DNA of 64,000 nt from Accumulibacter sp. (GTDB lineage Bacteria; Pseudomonadota; Gammaproteobacteria; Burkholderiales; Rhodocyclaceae): positions 1,550,001 to 1,614,000 of the forward strand of contig NZ_JAZKUG010000001.1 in the NCBI RefSeq assembly GCF_036625195.1. The letters run 5' to 3'. The position numbers and the translations under genes were made by a program. A model generated the notes under the pieces. That model ran no database searches. It was not told the DNA's origin and saw nothing but the letters and a program-made list of their open reading frames with translations. Shown piece after piece: positions 23,430 to 33,019 of the stretch. The number at the start of each line of letters is the position of its first letter. Position 1 is the first letter of the stretch.

Positions 23430-24663
23430 GCTGCTGCGGCAATTCCTATCGGACGACGGAGTGATCCTAGTTTCGTTGGACGACGTCGAAGCTGGCCATC
23501 TTCGACTCCTGTTGGACGAGATTTTTGGGTTTAGGAATCGGATCGCAACGATCGTTTGGAACACGCGCAACACAGACAACCGCATTAAGACGCGGCTCTC
23601 TCCCGACCATGAATACATCTTCGTCTATGGCAAGTCCGAATCGTCAAGGATTGAAGGGCGCGTAATCGACCGATCAGACTTTAGGAACCCAGATAACGAT
23701 CCGAGGGGACCATACGTCACTGATCCCCTCAAGGGAAAGGCAACTGCCTCCGAGCGCCCCAAGCTCCATGACTACAACATGGAGCAGCCGGGTACGACGA
23801 ACGTGTGGAAGCCCGACCCGGCTAAGGGCTGGATCACCGATCGTGCTGGCTACGAGCGGCTCTTGTCCGAAAGCCGCATCTGGTGGCCACCGAACCCCGC
23901 AACCGGCTGGCCTCGCAAGAAGCGCTTTTTGTCCGAGACGCAAGAACGAATGCCGGCATCCAGCTTTTGGCCGGAGTTCAAAACCCAGTCTGGGGCACGA
24001 GAGCTCGACGAGATTCTCGACGAACGCGTATTTGCATTTCCGAAGCCGTTGGCGCTAATGCAGCGTGTGATCTCTTACTGCGCTCCGCCGGATAGCTTGG
24101 TCCTCGACTCTTTCGCGGGGACTGGCACCACTGCGCACGCCGTACTGAAGCAAAACGCCGAGGACGCTGGGAATCGCCGGTTCATCCTCGTGGAGATGGA
24201 TGACAAGATTGCGCGAAATGTGACATCCGAACGAATCAAGCGCGTCGCGTCCGGTCACGTCAATGGCAACGGCGCTGTAGTCGACGCTCTCGGCGGCAGC
24301 TTCCAGTTCTGCCGTCTCTCAGCGGAACCTCTGTTCGATGCTGAAGGCCAGATCCGAAGCGACGTGACGTTCGCCCAATTGACCGAGTTTGTCTGGTTCG
24401 CCGAGACCGGCACCGGCTACGCGGGTCAGGCCGACTCGCCGCTGCTCGGCGTACACGAGGGGCGGGCGATCTACCTGCTCTACAACGGCATCCTCAAAGA
24501 TCGTTCATCCGCGGGCGGTAACGTGCTCACCGTCCCAGTGTTCAATGTGCTGCCCAGGTTCGCCGGCCCCAAGGTGATCTATGCCGCTGCCAACCGCATG
24601 GGTAGCCGCGCAGGACGAGAGGGCATCACCTTCAAGCAGACCCCTTACGCGCTGGAGGTGTAA
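23430..24663 (+). pseudogene. mod: type III-like DNA methyltransferase Mod, 3' part (split by IS66)
   Basis: The remainder of the mod gene from the second GCTGCTGC copy. The homologous frame reads LLRQFLSDDGVILVSLDDVE, then AFPKPLALMQRVISYCAPPD and the SAM-binding motif I DSFAGTGTTAHAVLKQNAED, followed by RRFILVEMDDKIARNVTSER. The C-terminal 130 residues (FAQLTEFVWFAETGTGYAGQ, GVHEGRAIYLLYNGILKDRS) match Mod proteins of this subgroup. A start is possible only at GTG 23461 inside the IS-separated part, which would give a 400-residue protein lacking DPPY and hence inactive. The res gene follows after three bases. Confidence 0.9.
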
Positions 24664-24666
24664 GTC

Positions 24667-27393
24667 ATGAGCACGTTCGCCCCCAAGACCTACCAGCAGC
24701 AAGTGCTTGACAGCGTCGAGGCCTATTTCAAGGCCTGCCACGAGCTGTCGTCGCCCTCAATCGCCTTTGCGGCCACCACGGAGCGCTTGTGGGGCCGTGG
24801 CAATGCGTACAACCCGCTGTCGGGTTTCCCGCCCGACATGCCGTACTTCTGCCTGCGCGTGCCCACTGGCGGCGGCAAGACCTGGCTGGCGGCCAAGAGC
24901 GTGGCGCTGGTCAACACGCACCTGCTGCGCTGCGAATACAGCGTGATCCTATGGCTGGTGCCCAGCAAGCCCATCCGCGAGCAGACCTTGCGCGCCCTTC
25001 GCGACCACTTGCACCCGTACCACACGGGGCTGCGCGAGGCCGGTCCCATCACGGTGATGGACCTCGACGAGGCCAAGAGCGTGACCCGTGCGACGTTGGA
25101 CACCTCGACCACGATCATCGTCGCCACCCGGCAGGCGTTTCAGGTGGAGGACGAGGAGTCCCGCAAGGTGTACCAGAGCAGCGGTGCGCTGATGCACCAC
25201 TTTGACAACCTCTCGCGCACACAGCGCGACGTTTTGCTGAGCGAGGGCGAAGGCACCGAACGCACGACGCCGTGCTCGCTGGCCAACGTGCTGCGCCAGC
25301 GTCGGCCCTTCGTGGTAGTGGACGAGGCGCACAACAGCCGCACCGAGCTGGCTTTCGAAATGCTGGCGCGCTTCCGCCCCAGCGGCGTGATGGAACTGAC
25401 CGCCACGCCCGACTTGGAACATACGCCCAGCAACGTGCTGCACAGCGTCTCCGCCGCCGAATTGAAGGCGGAGGAAATGATCAAGCTGCCGGTGGTGCTG
25501 GAAACCGAACCGAATTGGCAGCAATGCCTAGCCGACGCCATCGGCCGGCGCGACGCGCTGCACAAGCTGGCTGACGAGGAACGCCGCGCGGGCTGCCCCT
25601 ACCTGCGGCCGCTGGTGCTGATCCAAGCGGGGCCGCGACGCGCCGGGGTGGAGACGCTGAACGTCGAACACGTCAAGAAAGAGTTGGTCACCAACCACGG
25701 CATACCGACCAGCGAGATCGTGGTTGCTACCGGCGACGAAAGGGGCTTGGAGCAGATCGACGCCGAATACAAATTGGGCATTGCCGACCCGGCATGTCCA
25801 GTTAAATTCGTCATCACCCAGAAGGCGCTGGCCGAGGGCTGGGACTGCCCCTTCGCCTACATCCTGGTGAGCATGGCCTCGCTGTCGTCGGCCACGGCGG
25901 TGGAGCAGTTGCTCGGCCGCGTGCTGCGTCAACCCGGGGCCAGCCACCGGCAGGCCAAGGCGCTGAACCAGTCCTATGCCTTCGTGGTGTCACGAAACTT
26001 TGCCGAGACCGCGGGTGCGCTGCGAGACCGGCTGGTGGCGGGCGCGGGCTTCGAACGACGCGAGGTGACCGAGTTCGTCACTACGGCCAAAGCCGAGCAG
26101 GATCGGCTAGATCTGGAAGGTCACTCCGGGCGCGTCGTGGTTCGGCCGGTGGCGATCACGTTGACCGAGAAGCTCGACCTTAGAAGCGTGTCCAAGGCTG
26201 TCCGCGACAAGGTCAGCTGGGACGGCAAGCTCAATACGTTGACCATCAGTACGCCGCTGACCGAAGATGAAGCCGAGGTGCTCAAGGCGTCGGTCGCCAG
26301 CGAAGCCGCTGCGGTAGCCATCGTCGAAGCGGCCGAAGTAAGCCGCACCACGGCCATCGAGTTCTTTCAGACGCCCGCTGAACTGGGGGCGCGCTTTCGC
26401 GTGCCGCAGCTTGCTCTGCGCATGCAGGGTGAGCTCCAACTGTTCGACGACCCGGAGGTGCTCGACTACCCGTGGGACTTGTCGACGTACGACGCCGCGC
26501 CGAGCGGTGACGACATCACGGCGTTGGGCGCGGGCCTCAAGATCTCCGAGGGGGGAGAGATCGATGTCGATGCCGAGAGTGGCAAGGTCATTTCGCGCTT
26601 CCTGCCCGATCTGCAACGTGACCTTGGGCTGGTCTATCAGCCTGAGCACTGGGATGAGGTGCGCCTCGCAACATGGCTCTGCAAGAACCTGCCCGAGCCT
26701 TCACTCACCCATGCCAGCAAGCAAGCCTTCGTGGCCAAGTGGCTGACCGAACTTCTGCGCCGGGACGGCTTCACGCCGACCCGTGCCAATCTCCAGAAGT
26801 TCCTGCTGCGCGACCTGCTGGAGGCGCGCATACGTGACCTGCGCAGGCAGGCGGTCAGCAAGACGTTCCAGCAGGTACTGTTCGGTGACGATGCGGCATC
26901 GCGCGTCGCCGTGACCGATCAATACGCCTTCGAGTTCCAAGCGCAGGCCTACGCGCCCAGCCGTGACTACGACGGCCGTTTCGGGCGTTTCGACTTCCGG
27001 AAGCACTTCTATGGGCGCGTCGGCGATTTCGACAGCAAGGAGGAGTTCGAGTGCGCCTGCTGGCTGGACGTCCAAGCGCAGCAAGGACGCATCCAGTTCT
27101 GGGTGCGCAATCTCGTTCGGCGCGAAGGCAGTTCGTTCTTCCTGCAGAAGGCCAATGGGCGCTTCTACCCAGACTTCCTGTGTCAGCTGACGGGCACCGC
27201 AAACCAGCCCGGGCCGATCTTGGCCGTCGAATACAAGGGCGCGGACCGGTGGGTCACCGCGGACGATGACCGGCTGATCGGCGGCCTTTGGGCGGCCCTG
27301 TCCGAGGGGCGTTGCCGCTTCGTCATGGTCAAGGACAAGCGGTGGGAGTGGATCGAGGAGAAGCTGCCTCGTTCGCCAGTTCCAAAGAACTGA
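24667..27393 (+). CDS. res: type III restriction enzyme, Res helicase-nuclease subunit
   Basis: A 908-residue superfamily 2 helicase. Walker A PTGGGKTWLA is at residues 66-75, DEAH box VVVDEAHNSRTE at 217-227, motif III ELTATPDLEHTP, and the motif VI region EQLLGRVLRQPG. The C-terminus has a PD-(D/E)xK nuclease signature, FYPDFLCQ (835-836) and LAVEYKG (855-857). Length and layout match Res of type III and related R-M systems, which cut DNA only in complex with Mod. As mod is interrupted just upstream, this intact gene is probably silent in effect, and its transcription depends on reading through or from the IS66 element. It starts three bases after mod ends. Confidence 0.92.
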   Translation: MSTFAPKTYQQQVLDSVEAYFKACHELSSPSIAFAATTERLWGRGNAYNPLSGFPPDMPYFCLRVPTGGGKTWLAAKSVALVNTHLLRCEYSVILWLVPSKPIREQTLRALRDHLHPYHTGLREAGPITVMDLDEAKSVTRATLDTSTTIIVATRQAFQVEDEESRKVYQSSGALMHHFDNLSRTQRDVLLSEGEGTERTTPCSLANVLRQRRPFVVVDEAHNSRTELAFEMLARFRPSGVMELTATPDLEHTPSNVLHSVSAAELKAEEMIKLPVVLETEPNWQQCLADAIGRRDALHKLADEERRAGCPYLRPLVLIQAGPRRAGVETLNVEHVKKELVTNHGIPTSEIVVATGDERGLEQIDAEYKLGIADPACPVKFVITQKALAEGWDCPFAYILVSMASLSSATAVEQLLGRVLRQPGASHRQAKALNQSYAFVVSRNFAETAGALRDRLVAGAGFERREVTEFVTTAKAEQDRLDLEGHSGRVVVRPVAITLTEKLDLRSVSKAVRDKVSWDGKLNTLTISTPLTEDEAEVLKASVASEAAAVAIVEAAEVSRTTAIEFFQTPAELGARFRVPQLALRMQGELQLFDDPEVLDYPWDLSTYDAAPSGDDITALGAGLKISEGGEIDVDAESGKVISRFLPDLQRDLGLVYQPEHWDEVRLATWLCKNLPEPSLTHASKQAFVAKWLTELLRRDGFTPTRANLQKFLLRDLLEARIRDLRRQAVSKTFQQVLFGDDAASRVAVTDQYAFEFQAQAYAPSRDYDGRFGRFDFRKHFYGRVGDFDSKEEFECACWLDVQAQQGRIQFWVRNLVRREGSSFFLQKANGRFYPDFLCQLTGTANQPGPILAVEYKGADRWVTADDDRLIGGLWAALSEGRCRFVMVKDKRWEWIEEKLPRSPVPKN

Positions 27394-27411
27394 GCCCGCG
27401 GTTTCGTCACT

Positions 27412-28883
27412 GTGGACCATGCCACCCTCACCATCCTGCGCGACCGCCACCCCGCTTGGCGGTTGCTGGCCTCGCCGCATGCGCCGCTGGTGGTGAGCTT
27501 CCTGCACCGGGTGTTCGTGGCGCCCAACGTCCGCGTCATGAGCGAGGCGGATCTCGCCGAGGTGCTCGAGGATGAACTGTTCGCCCTGCGTGAGCAGCTG
27601 GGACCCGATGCTTACCCCAAGGGCGCGCAGGAATACCTGAACGACTGGGCCGCGCACGACAAGGGCTGGCTGCGCAAGTTCTACAAGCCGGGCACGGACG
27701 AGGCGCAGTTCGAACTGACGCCGGCCACCGAGAAGGCCATCACCTGGCTGCTGTCGCTGACCGAGCGGCCGTTCGTCGGCACCGAGTCGCGCTTGCTGAC
27801 CCTGTTCGCGCTGCTGGAACAGATCAGCGCCGGCACCGAGGCCGATCCGATCAAGCGGGTCGCGGACCTGCGCAAGAAGCGCGACGAACTGGACGCCGAG
27901 ATCGCCCGCGTGCTGGCGGGCGACGTGCCACTGCTGGACGACACGGCGGTCAAGGACCGGTTTCAGCAGTTCCAGCAACTGGCGCGCGAGTTGCTGGCCG
28001 ACTTCCGCGAGGTGGAACAGAACTTCCGCCTGCTCGACCGCAAGGTGCGTGAGAAGATCGCGCTGTGGGAAGGCGCCAAGGGTGCGCTGCTCGATGAGAT
28101 CATGGGCGAGCGCGATGCCATTGGTGATTCCGACCAGGGCCGCAGTTTCCGCGCCTTCTGGGACTTCCTCATGTCCAGCCGGCGTCAGGAGGAGCTCTCC
28201 GAGCGGCTGGATCAGGTGCTGGCACTGCCCGCCGTCGCGGCGCTGAAACCCGAGCCGCGCACCCGCCGCGTGCACCACGACTGGCTGGAAGCCGGCGAAC
28301 ACACACAGCGCACGGTAGCCCAGCTGTCGCAGCAACTGCGCCGGTTCCTGGACGACCGGGCCTTCCTGGAGAACCGCCGCATCCTGGACTTGCTGCACGG
28401 CATCGAGAGCAAGGCACTCGGCGCCGCGAGGCCCCGCCCACCGGCACGGTGATGCACATCGACGCGAGGGGCGCGGACGTCGAACTGCCGTTGGAGCGAC
28501 CCTTGTTCACGCCGAGCGTGAAGCCACGCCTGGCTGATCTGGCGCTCGTGGCCTTTGATGCCGACATCGACACCGCGCGCTTGTTCGACCAGATCGTGGT
28601 GGACAAGGCGCGCCTGCGGTCGGCCGTCCAGCGTGCACTGCGCCGCCAGCCGCAGATCACGCTGCGCGAGTTGCTGGATGGCGAGCCCTTGCAGCAGGGC
28701 TTGGCCGAGCTGGTGGCTTATCTGGAGCTGGCCCACGCGGGAGATGGCAGCGACGCGCTCGACGGCCTGCGCGCACTCGTCGATGAAGCGGTGGAAGAGC
28801 CGATCCGCTGGCAGGCCCGCAGCGCAGCGGGCGATGCGGTGACGCGCGAGGCTCGCTTGCCGCGCGTGATCTTCACCCGCTGA
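27412..28883 (+). pseudogene. jetA: Wadjet protein JetA (DUF3375), with apparent frameshift
   Basis: Two overlapping frames together make one DUF3375 protein of about 490 residues, the usual JetA length. Frame one, from GTG 27412, gives 346 residues (ILRDRHPAWRLLASPHAPLV, LNDWAAHDKGWLRKFYKPGT, RRRHHDWLEAGEHTQRTVAQ-like) and ends RPRPPAR at 28452. The homology moves to another frame near 28415-28430, where EAPPTGTVMHIDARGADVEL continues to the stop at 28883. A single-base loss in a GC-rich run (CTCGGCGCCGCGAGG) would explain it. JetA is the kleisin-like subunit of the Jet condensin complex, so a true frameshift would disable the system; a sequencing error or programmed shift are alternatives. 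Confidence 0.85.
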
Positions 28884-28911
28884 AGGCTCGGGGCCCAAGG
28901 GAGAGAAGGAC

Positions 28912-29616
28912 ATGAACGACGCGCTGCACGAGAACGATCCGGTCGAGACCCCGCCCAGCGCGCTGCCGGCCGTGCCCGAGCTGTCGCAGCTGATGGTGCA
29001 CCTGCTCAAGGGTGTGCTTTACCGCGAGGATGACGAGCGCCTATGGGCCAGCCTGCTGCGCCTGCAGGCGCGAGTCAGGGAACAGGCCGCCGTGCTGCTG
29101 CTCGACCTGGTGCTGGACGAGGCCGAGGGCCACGCCTTTCTGAAGAGCCGCCCGGACCCGGATGAGTCCGAGGGAGCGCCCCGCCTGCCTCGGCTCGTTG
29201 CACGCCGGCCGCTTTCCTACCCGGTGAGCCTGATGCTGGCGCTGCTGCGCAAGCGCCTGGCCGAGTTCGACGCCGGCGGTGGCGATACGCGGCTGGTGCT
29301 CTCCCGCGACGAGATCGCCGAGCTGATGCGGGTGTTTCTGCCCGATGGCACGAACGAGGCTCGGCTGATCGACCAGGTGGACGCGAGCATCACCAAGGTG
29401 GTCGATCTGGGGTTTTTGCGCCGGCTCAAGGCCGCCACCGGCCCTGCGCACGACCGAGGCCACTACGAGGTGCGGCGCATCCTGAAGGCCTTCGTGGACG
29501 CGCAGTGGCTGGCCGAGTTCGATGCGCGGTTGGCGGTCTACCGCACGGCGCTGTCCGCCGCGCTGCCCGAATCGACCGACCAGGTGGGGGCCAGCAAAGG
29601 AGTGCCCGATGCTTGA
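28912..29616 (+). CDS. jetB: Wadjet protein JetB (DUF4194)
   Basis: A 234-residue protein with a GAGAGAAGG ribosome-binding site before ATG 28912. Segments LSQLMVHLLKGVLYREDDER, EGAPRLPRLVARRPLSYPVS, LMLALLRKRLAEFDAGGGDT and VDLGFLRRLKAATG identify DUF4194, the MukE-like winged-helix partner in JetABCD. JetB bridges the kleisin JetA and the ATPase JetC. Its stop overlaps jetC by eight bases, indicating tight coupling. The length is normal and no lesion is visible. Confidence 0.92.
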   Translation: MNDALHENDPVETPPSALPAVPELSQLMVHLLKGVLYREDDERLWASLLRLQARVREQAAVLLLDLVLDEAEGHAFLKSRPDPDESEGAPRLPRLVARRPLSYPVSLMLALLRKRLAEFDAGGGDTRLVLSRDEIAELMRVFLPDGTNEARLIDQVDASITKVVDLGFLRRLKAATGPAHDRGHYEVRRILKAFVDAQWLAEFDARLAVYRTALSAALPESTDQVGASKGVPDA

Positions 29617-32600
29617 GGCGCCGACGCTCAGCCTGGACTTCGTGGCCGACGACAGCCGGGTGGGCTTTCGGCTGCAGCGGCTGGAAGTGCTGAACTGGGG
29701 CACCTTCGACAAGCGTGTCTGGCGCTACGAGCTCGACGGGCGCAACGGCCTGCTCACCGGCGACATCGGCTCGGGCAAGTCCACGCTGGTCGATGCCATC
29801 ACCACCCTGCTCGTGCCGGCGCATCGTGTGGCCTACAACAAGGCGGCCGGGGCGGATGCCCGCGAGCGCTCCTTGCGCTCCTATGTGCTGGGCCACTACA
29901 AGAGCGAGCGCAACGAGGTCACGGGCAGCGCCAAGCCTGTGGCACTGCGCGATGCGTCGAGCTACTCGGTCATCCTCGGTGTCTTCCGCAACGAGGGCTA
30001 CGACCAGGCCGTGACGCTGGCCCAAGTCTTCTGGCTGAAGGACCCGCAGGGCCAGCCCGCGCGCCTGTTCGTGGCCACCGAGCGGGTGCTTGCCATCGCC
30101 GATGACTTCCGCGGCTTCGGCAGCGACATCACCGTCCTGCGCAAGAAGCTGCGCGGCGCGGGCTGCGAGCTGTTCGACAGCTTCCCGCCTTACGGCGCTT
30201 GGTTCCGCCGTCGCTTCGGCATCGAGCACGAGCAGGCCTTGGAGCTGTTCCACCAGACCGTCTCGATGAAGTCGGTGGGCAACCTCACCGACTTCGTGCG
30301 CAGCCACATGCTGGAGCCCTTCGACGTGGGCAGCCGCATCGAGGCGCTGATCCGCCACTTCGATGACCTGGACCGCGCACATCAGGCCGTGCTCAAGGCC
30401 AAGCGGCAGGTGGACTTGCTGACGCCCCTGGTCGAGGACGGTGCGCGCCACCAGGCGCTGGTGGCCAACATCAAGGGCTGGCGGGATGCGCGCGACCAGC
30501 TCCGGCCGTACTTCGCCCGGCTCAAGGGCGGGCTGCTGGACCGCCGCATCGGCCTGCTGGCGGACGATGCCGCCCGGCTCGACGTGCAGATCGAGCGCCT
30601 GGACGCGCAGCGTGAGACCGAGCGCATTGAAGTCGGCCGTCTGGAGCGGGCCCTGCGAGACAACGGCGGTGATCGCCTGCAAGAGTTGGCGGCGGAGATC
30701 CGCCGTCTGGAACAGGACAAAGAGCAACGCCAGAAGAAGTCGGACCGCTTCCAAGCGCTGCTGGCCCGCATCGATGAGGCGGCACCGGCCGACGAAGCAG
30801 GCTTCCTCACCCAGCAGCAGAGCATTGCCCAGCGCGCCGAGGGATTGCGCGAACGCATTGCCGACCTGGACAACCGCGAGCGCGAGGAAGACTTTGCTTT
30901 CCGCAAGGGCCGTGAAGAGCACACCGCCTTGTCCGACGAGATCGAAAGTCTCCAACGGCGCAAGAGCAACATCGACGCCGCCCAGGTCCGCATCCGCGAT
31001 GCGCTATGTGCGGCGCTGGCCATCGGTGAGGACGAACTGCCCTTCGCGGGCGAGCTCATCCAAGTGCGTGAAGACGAGCGCGATTGGGAAGGCGCCGCCG
31101 AACGGCTGCTGCGTGGCTTCGGTCTTGCGCTGCTGGTCCCGAACGCACACTACAAAACTGTTGCAGACTGGGTGGACCGCCAGCATCTGGGCGCCCGGCT
31201 GGTGTACTTCCATGTGCGGCAGAGGAAGGCCAGTCATGGCGCTGGCGGTGCCAGCCTGCATCCGCAGTCGTTGGTGCGAAAGCTTGTCATCAAACCGGAT
31301 TCGCCGCACTACGAGTGGCTGGAGCAGGAACTTCGCCAACGCTTCGACGTCGCCTGCTGCGATACGGGCGAGCAGTTCCGTCGCGAGGCTCGCGCCATCA
31401 CGCGCGCCGGTCAGATCAAGGACCCGAGCGGGCGACACGAGAAGGATGACCGCAGCCGCATCGACGACCGCGGCCGCTACGTGCTCGGCTGGAGTAACGC
31501 CGACAAGCTGCGTGCGTTGCGCGATCAGCGGCTGCGCCTGGAGGAAAGGTTGGCCACCTTGGGTCAACGGATCGCCGAGATTCAGCAGGCACGCAAGGAG
31601 CTACAGGGACGGCTGGAAACGCTCGCACGGCTGGAGGAGTTCACCCGATTCGCGGACATCGACTGGATGAGCCTGGCCCGCCAGATTGCCGCACTCACCG
31701 AGGAACGTGCACGGCTGGAAGCCGCATCGGACACGCTGCAGGAGCTCGGGCGTCAGCTCAAGGCGGCGCAAGACCGCCTCGCGGATACAGAACGCAGGCG
31801 CGACGAGGCTCGGGATAAGCGTGCAGAGGTCGCAACCAAGCATGCGACTGCGCAGGACCTGCGGAATCAGACGGTTCGCATTTGGGACGATGCGCCGCTG
31901 ACCGAGGCGCAGATCGAGCTACTGGATGGCTGGCGCTCGCAAGCGCTGGGTGAGCATCAGCTGTCGGTTGAGTCCTGCGACAACCGCGAACAGGAGGTGC
32001 GCAAGTGGCTGCAGGAGCGCATCGACGCGGAGGACAAGCGCCTGGCCCGACTGACCGAGCGCATCGTCAACGCCATGCGCGGCTTCAAGGAGGAGTTCAA
32101 GGCCGAGACCGTCGAGATGGACGTGAGCCTGGCGGCGCTACCCGAGTACGAGCGGATGCTTGCCGGCTTGAGGAGCGACGACCTGCCGCGTTTCGAGGCC
32201 CGCTTCAAAGAGCTGCTCAACGTCAACACGATCAACGAGATCGCCAACTTCAACGCCCAGCTCGCCCGCGAGCGGGAGACGATCAAGGAGCGCGTCGACT
32301 TCATCAACCAGTCGCTCCAAGCCATCGACTACAACCCCGGCCGGTACATCAAGCTGGTGGCACTGCCCAGCCCGGATGCGGAGATCCGGGACTTTCAGCA
32401 GGACCTGCGGGCGTGCACCGAAGGTGCGATGACGGGCTCGGCGGACGAACAGTATTCGGAAGCCAAGTTCCTGCAGGTCAAGGCCATCATCGACCGCTTC
32501 CGGGGCCGCGAAGGACTGTCGGACGCTGACCGGCGCTGGACCGCCAAGGTCACCGACGTGCGCAACTGGTTCTTGTTCTCGGCCAGTGAGCGCTGGCGCG

Positions 32601-33019
32601 CCGACGGTGCCGAGCACGAACACTACTCGGACTCGGGCGGCAAGTCGGGCGGTCAGAAGGAGAAGCTGGCCTACACCGTGCTGGCTGCGAGCCTGGCCTA
32701 CCAGTTCGGGCTGGAGTGGGGCGCCGTGCGTTCGCGGTCGTTCCGCTTCGTCCTTATCGACGAAGCTTTCGGTCGCGGGTCGGACGAGTCGGCGCAGTAC
32801 GGGCTGCGCCTGTTCCAGCAGCTCAACCTGCAGTTGTTGATCGTCACGCCGCTGCAGAAAATCCCCATTATCGAGCCCTTCGTGGCCAGCGTCGGCTTCG
32901 TGCACAACGAGGGCGGGCGCGACTCGCGGTTGCGCTGCCTGTCGATCGAGGAGTACCGGACGCAGAAGGCAAAAGGTATGGCCGAAGCAAGGGCTGACGG
33001 AGACGGCGCGGCACCATGA
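29609..33019 (+). CDS. jetC: Wadjet SMC-like ATPase JetC
   Basis: A 1,136-residue SMC/MukB-like ATPase. Walker A is GDIGSGKST at residues 51-59; long coiled-coil arms run from about 270 to 450 and 620 to 900 with Glu/Arg-rich heptads; the ABC signature is SGGKSGGQ at about 1009-1016, and Walker B is FVLIDEAFGRGSD with the Asp-Glu pair at about 1051-1052. In Wadjet this motor extrudes DNA loops and senses small circular DNA such as plasmids. I placed the start at ATG 29609 (MLEAPTLSLDF) which begins the domain; an upstream in-frame start at 29522 lies inside jetB. The stop overlaps jetD by four bases. Confidence 0.96.
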   Translation: MLEAPTLSLDFVADDSRVGFRLQRLEVLNWGTFDKRVWRYELDGRNGLLTGDIGSGKSTLVDAITTLLVPAHRVAYNKAAGADARERSLRSYVLGHYKSERNEVTGSAKPVALRDASSYSVILGVFRNEGYDQAVTLAQVFWLKDPQGQPARLFVATERVLAIADDFRGFGSDITVLRKKLRGAGCELFDSFPPYGAWFRRRFGIEHEQALELFHQTVSMKSVGNLTDFVRSHMLEPFDVGSRIEALIRHFDDLDRAHQAVLKAKRQVDLLTPLVEDGARHQALVANIKGWRDARDQLRPYFARLKGGLLDRRIGLLADDAARLDVQIERLDAQRETERIEVGRLERALRDNGGDRLQELAAEIRRLEQDKEQRQKKSDRFQALLARIDEAAPADEAGFLTQQQSIAQRAEGLRERIADLDNREREEDFAFRKGREEHTALSDEIESLQRRKSNIDAAQVRIRDALCAALAIGEDELPFAGELIQVREDERDWEGAAERLLRGFGLALLVPNAHYKTVADWVDRQHLGARLVYFHVRQRKASHGAGGASLHPQSLVRKLVIKPDSPHYEWLEQELRQRFDVACCDTGEQFRREARAITRAGQIKDPSGRHEKDDRSRIDDRGRYVLGWSNADKLRALRDQRLRLEERLATLGQRIAEIQQARKELQGRLETLARLEEFTRFADIDWMSLARQIAALTEERARLEAASDTLQELGRQLKAAQDRLADTERRRDEARDKRAEVATKHATAQDLRNQTVRIWDDAPLTEAQIELLDGWRSQALGEHQLSVESCDNREQEVRKWLQERIDAEDKRLARLTERIVNAMRGFKEEFKAETVEMDVSLAALPEYERMLAGLRSDDLPRFEARFKELLNVNTINEIANFNAQLARERETIKERVDFINQSLQAIDYNPGRYIKLVALPSPDAEIRDFQQDLRACTEGAMTGSADEQYSEAKFLQVKAIIDRFRGREGLSDADRRWTAKVTDVRNWFLFSASERWRADGAEHEHYSDSGGKSGGQKEKLAYTVLAASLAYQFGLEWGAVRSRSFRFVLIDEAFGRGSDESAQYGLRLFQQLNLQLLIVTPLQKIPIIEPFVASVGFVHNEGGRDSRLRCLSIEEYRTQKAKGMAEARADGDGAAP

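Noticed and set aside
26701..28398. Long minus-strand frame of 565 codons
   Set aside because: Antisense to res and jetA; no family pattern.
29426..30955. Minus-strand frame of 509 codons
   Set aside because: Antisense to jetB and jetC; low-information composition.
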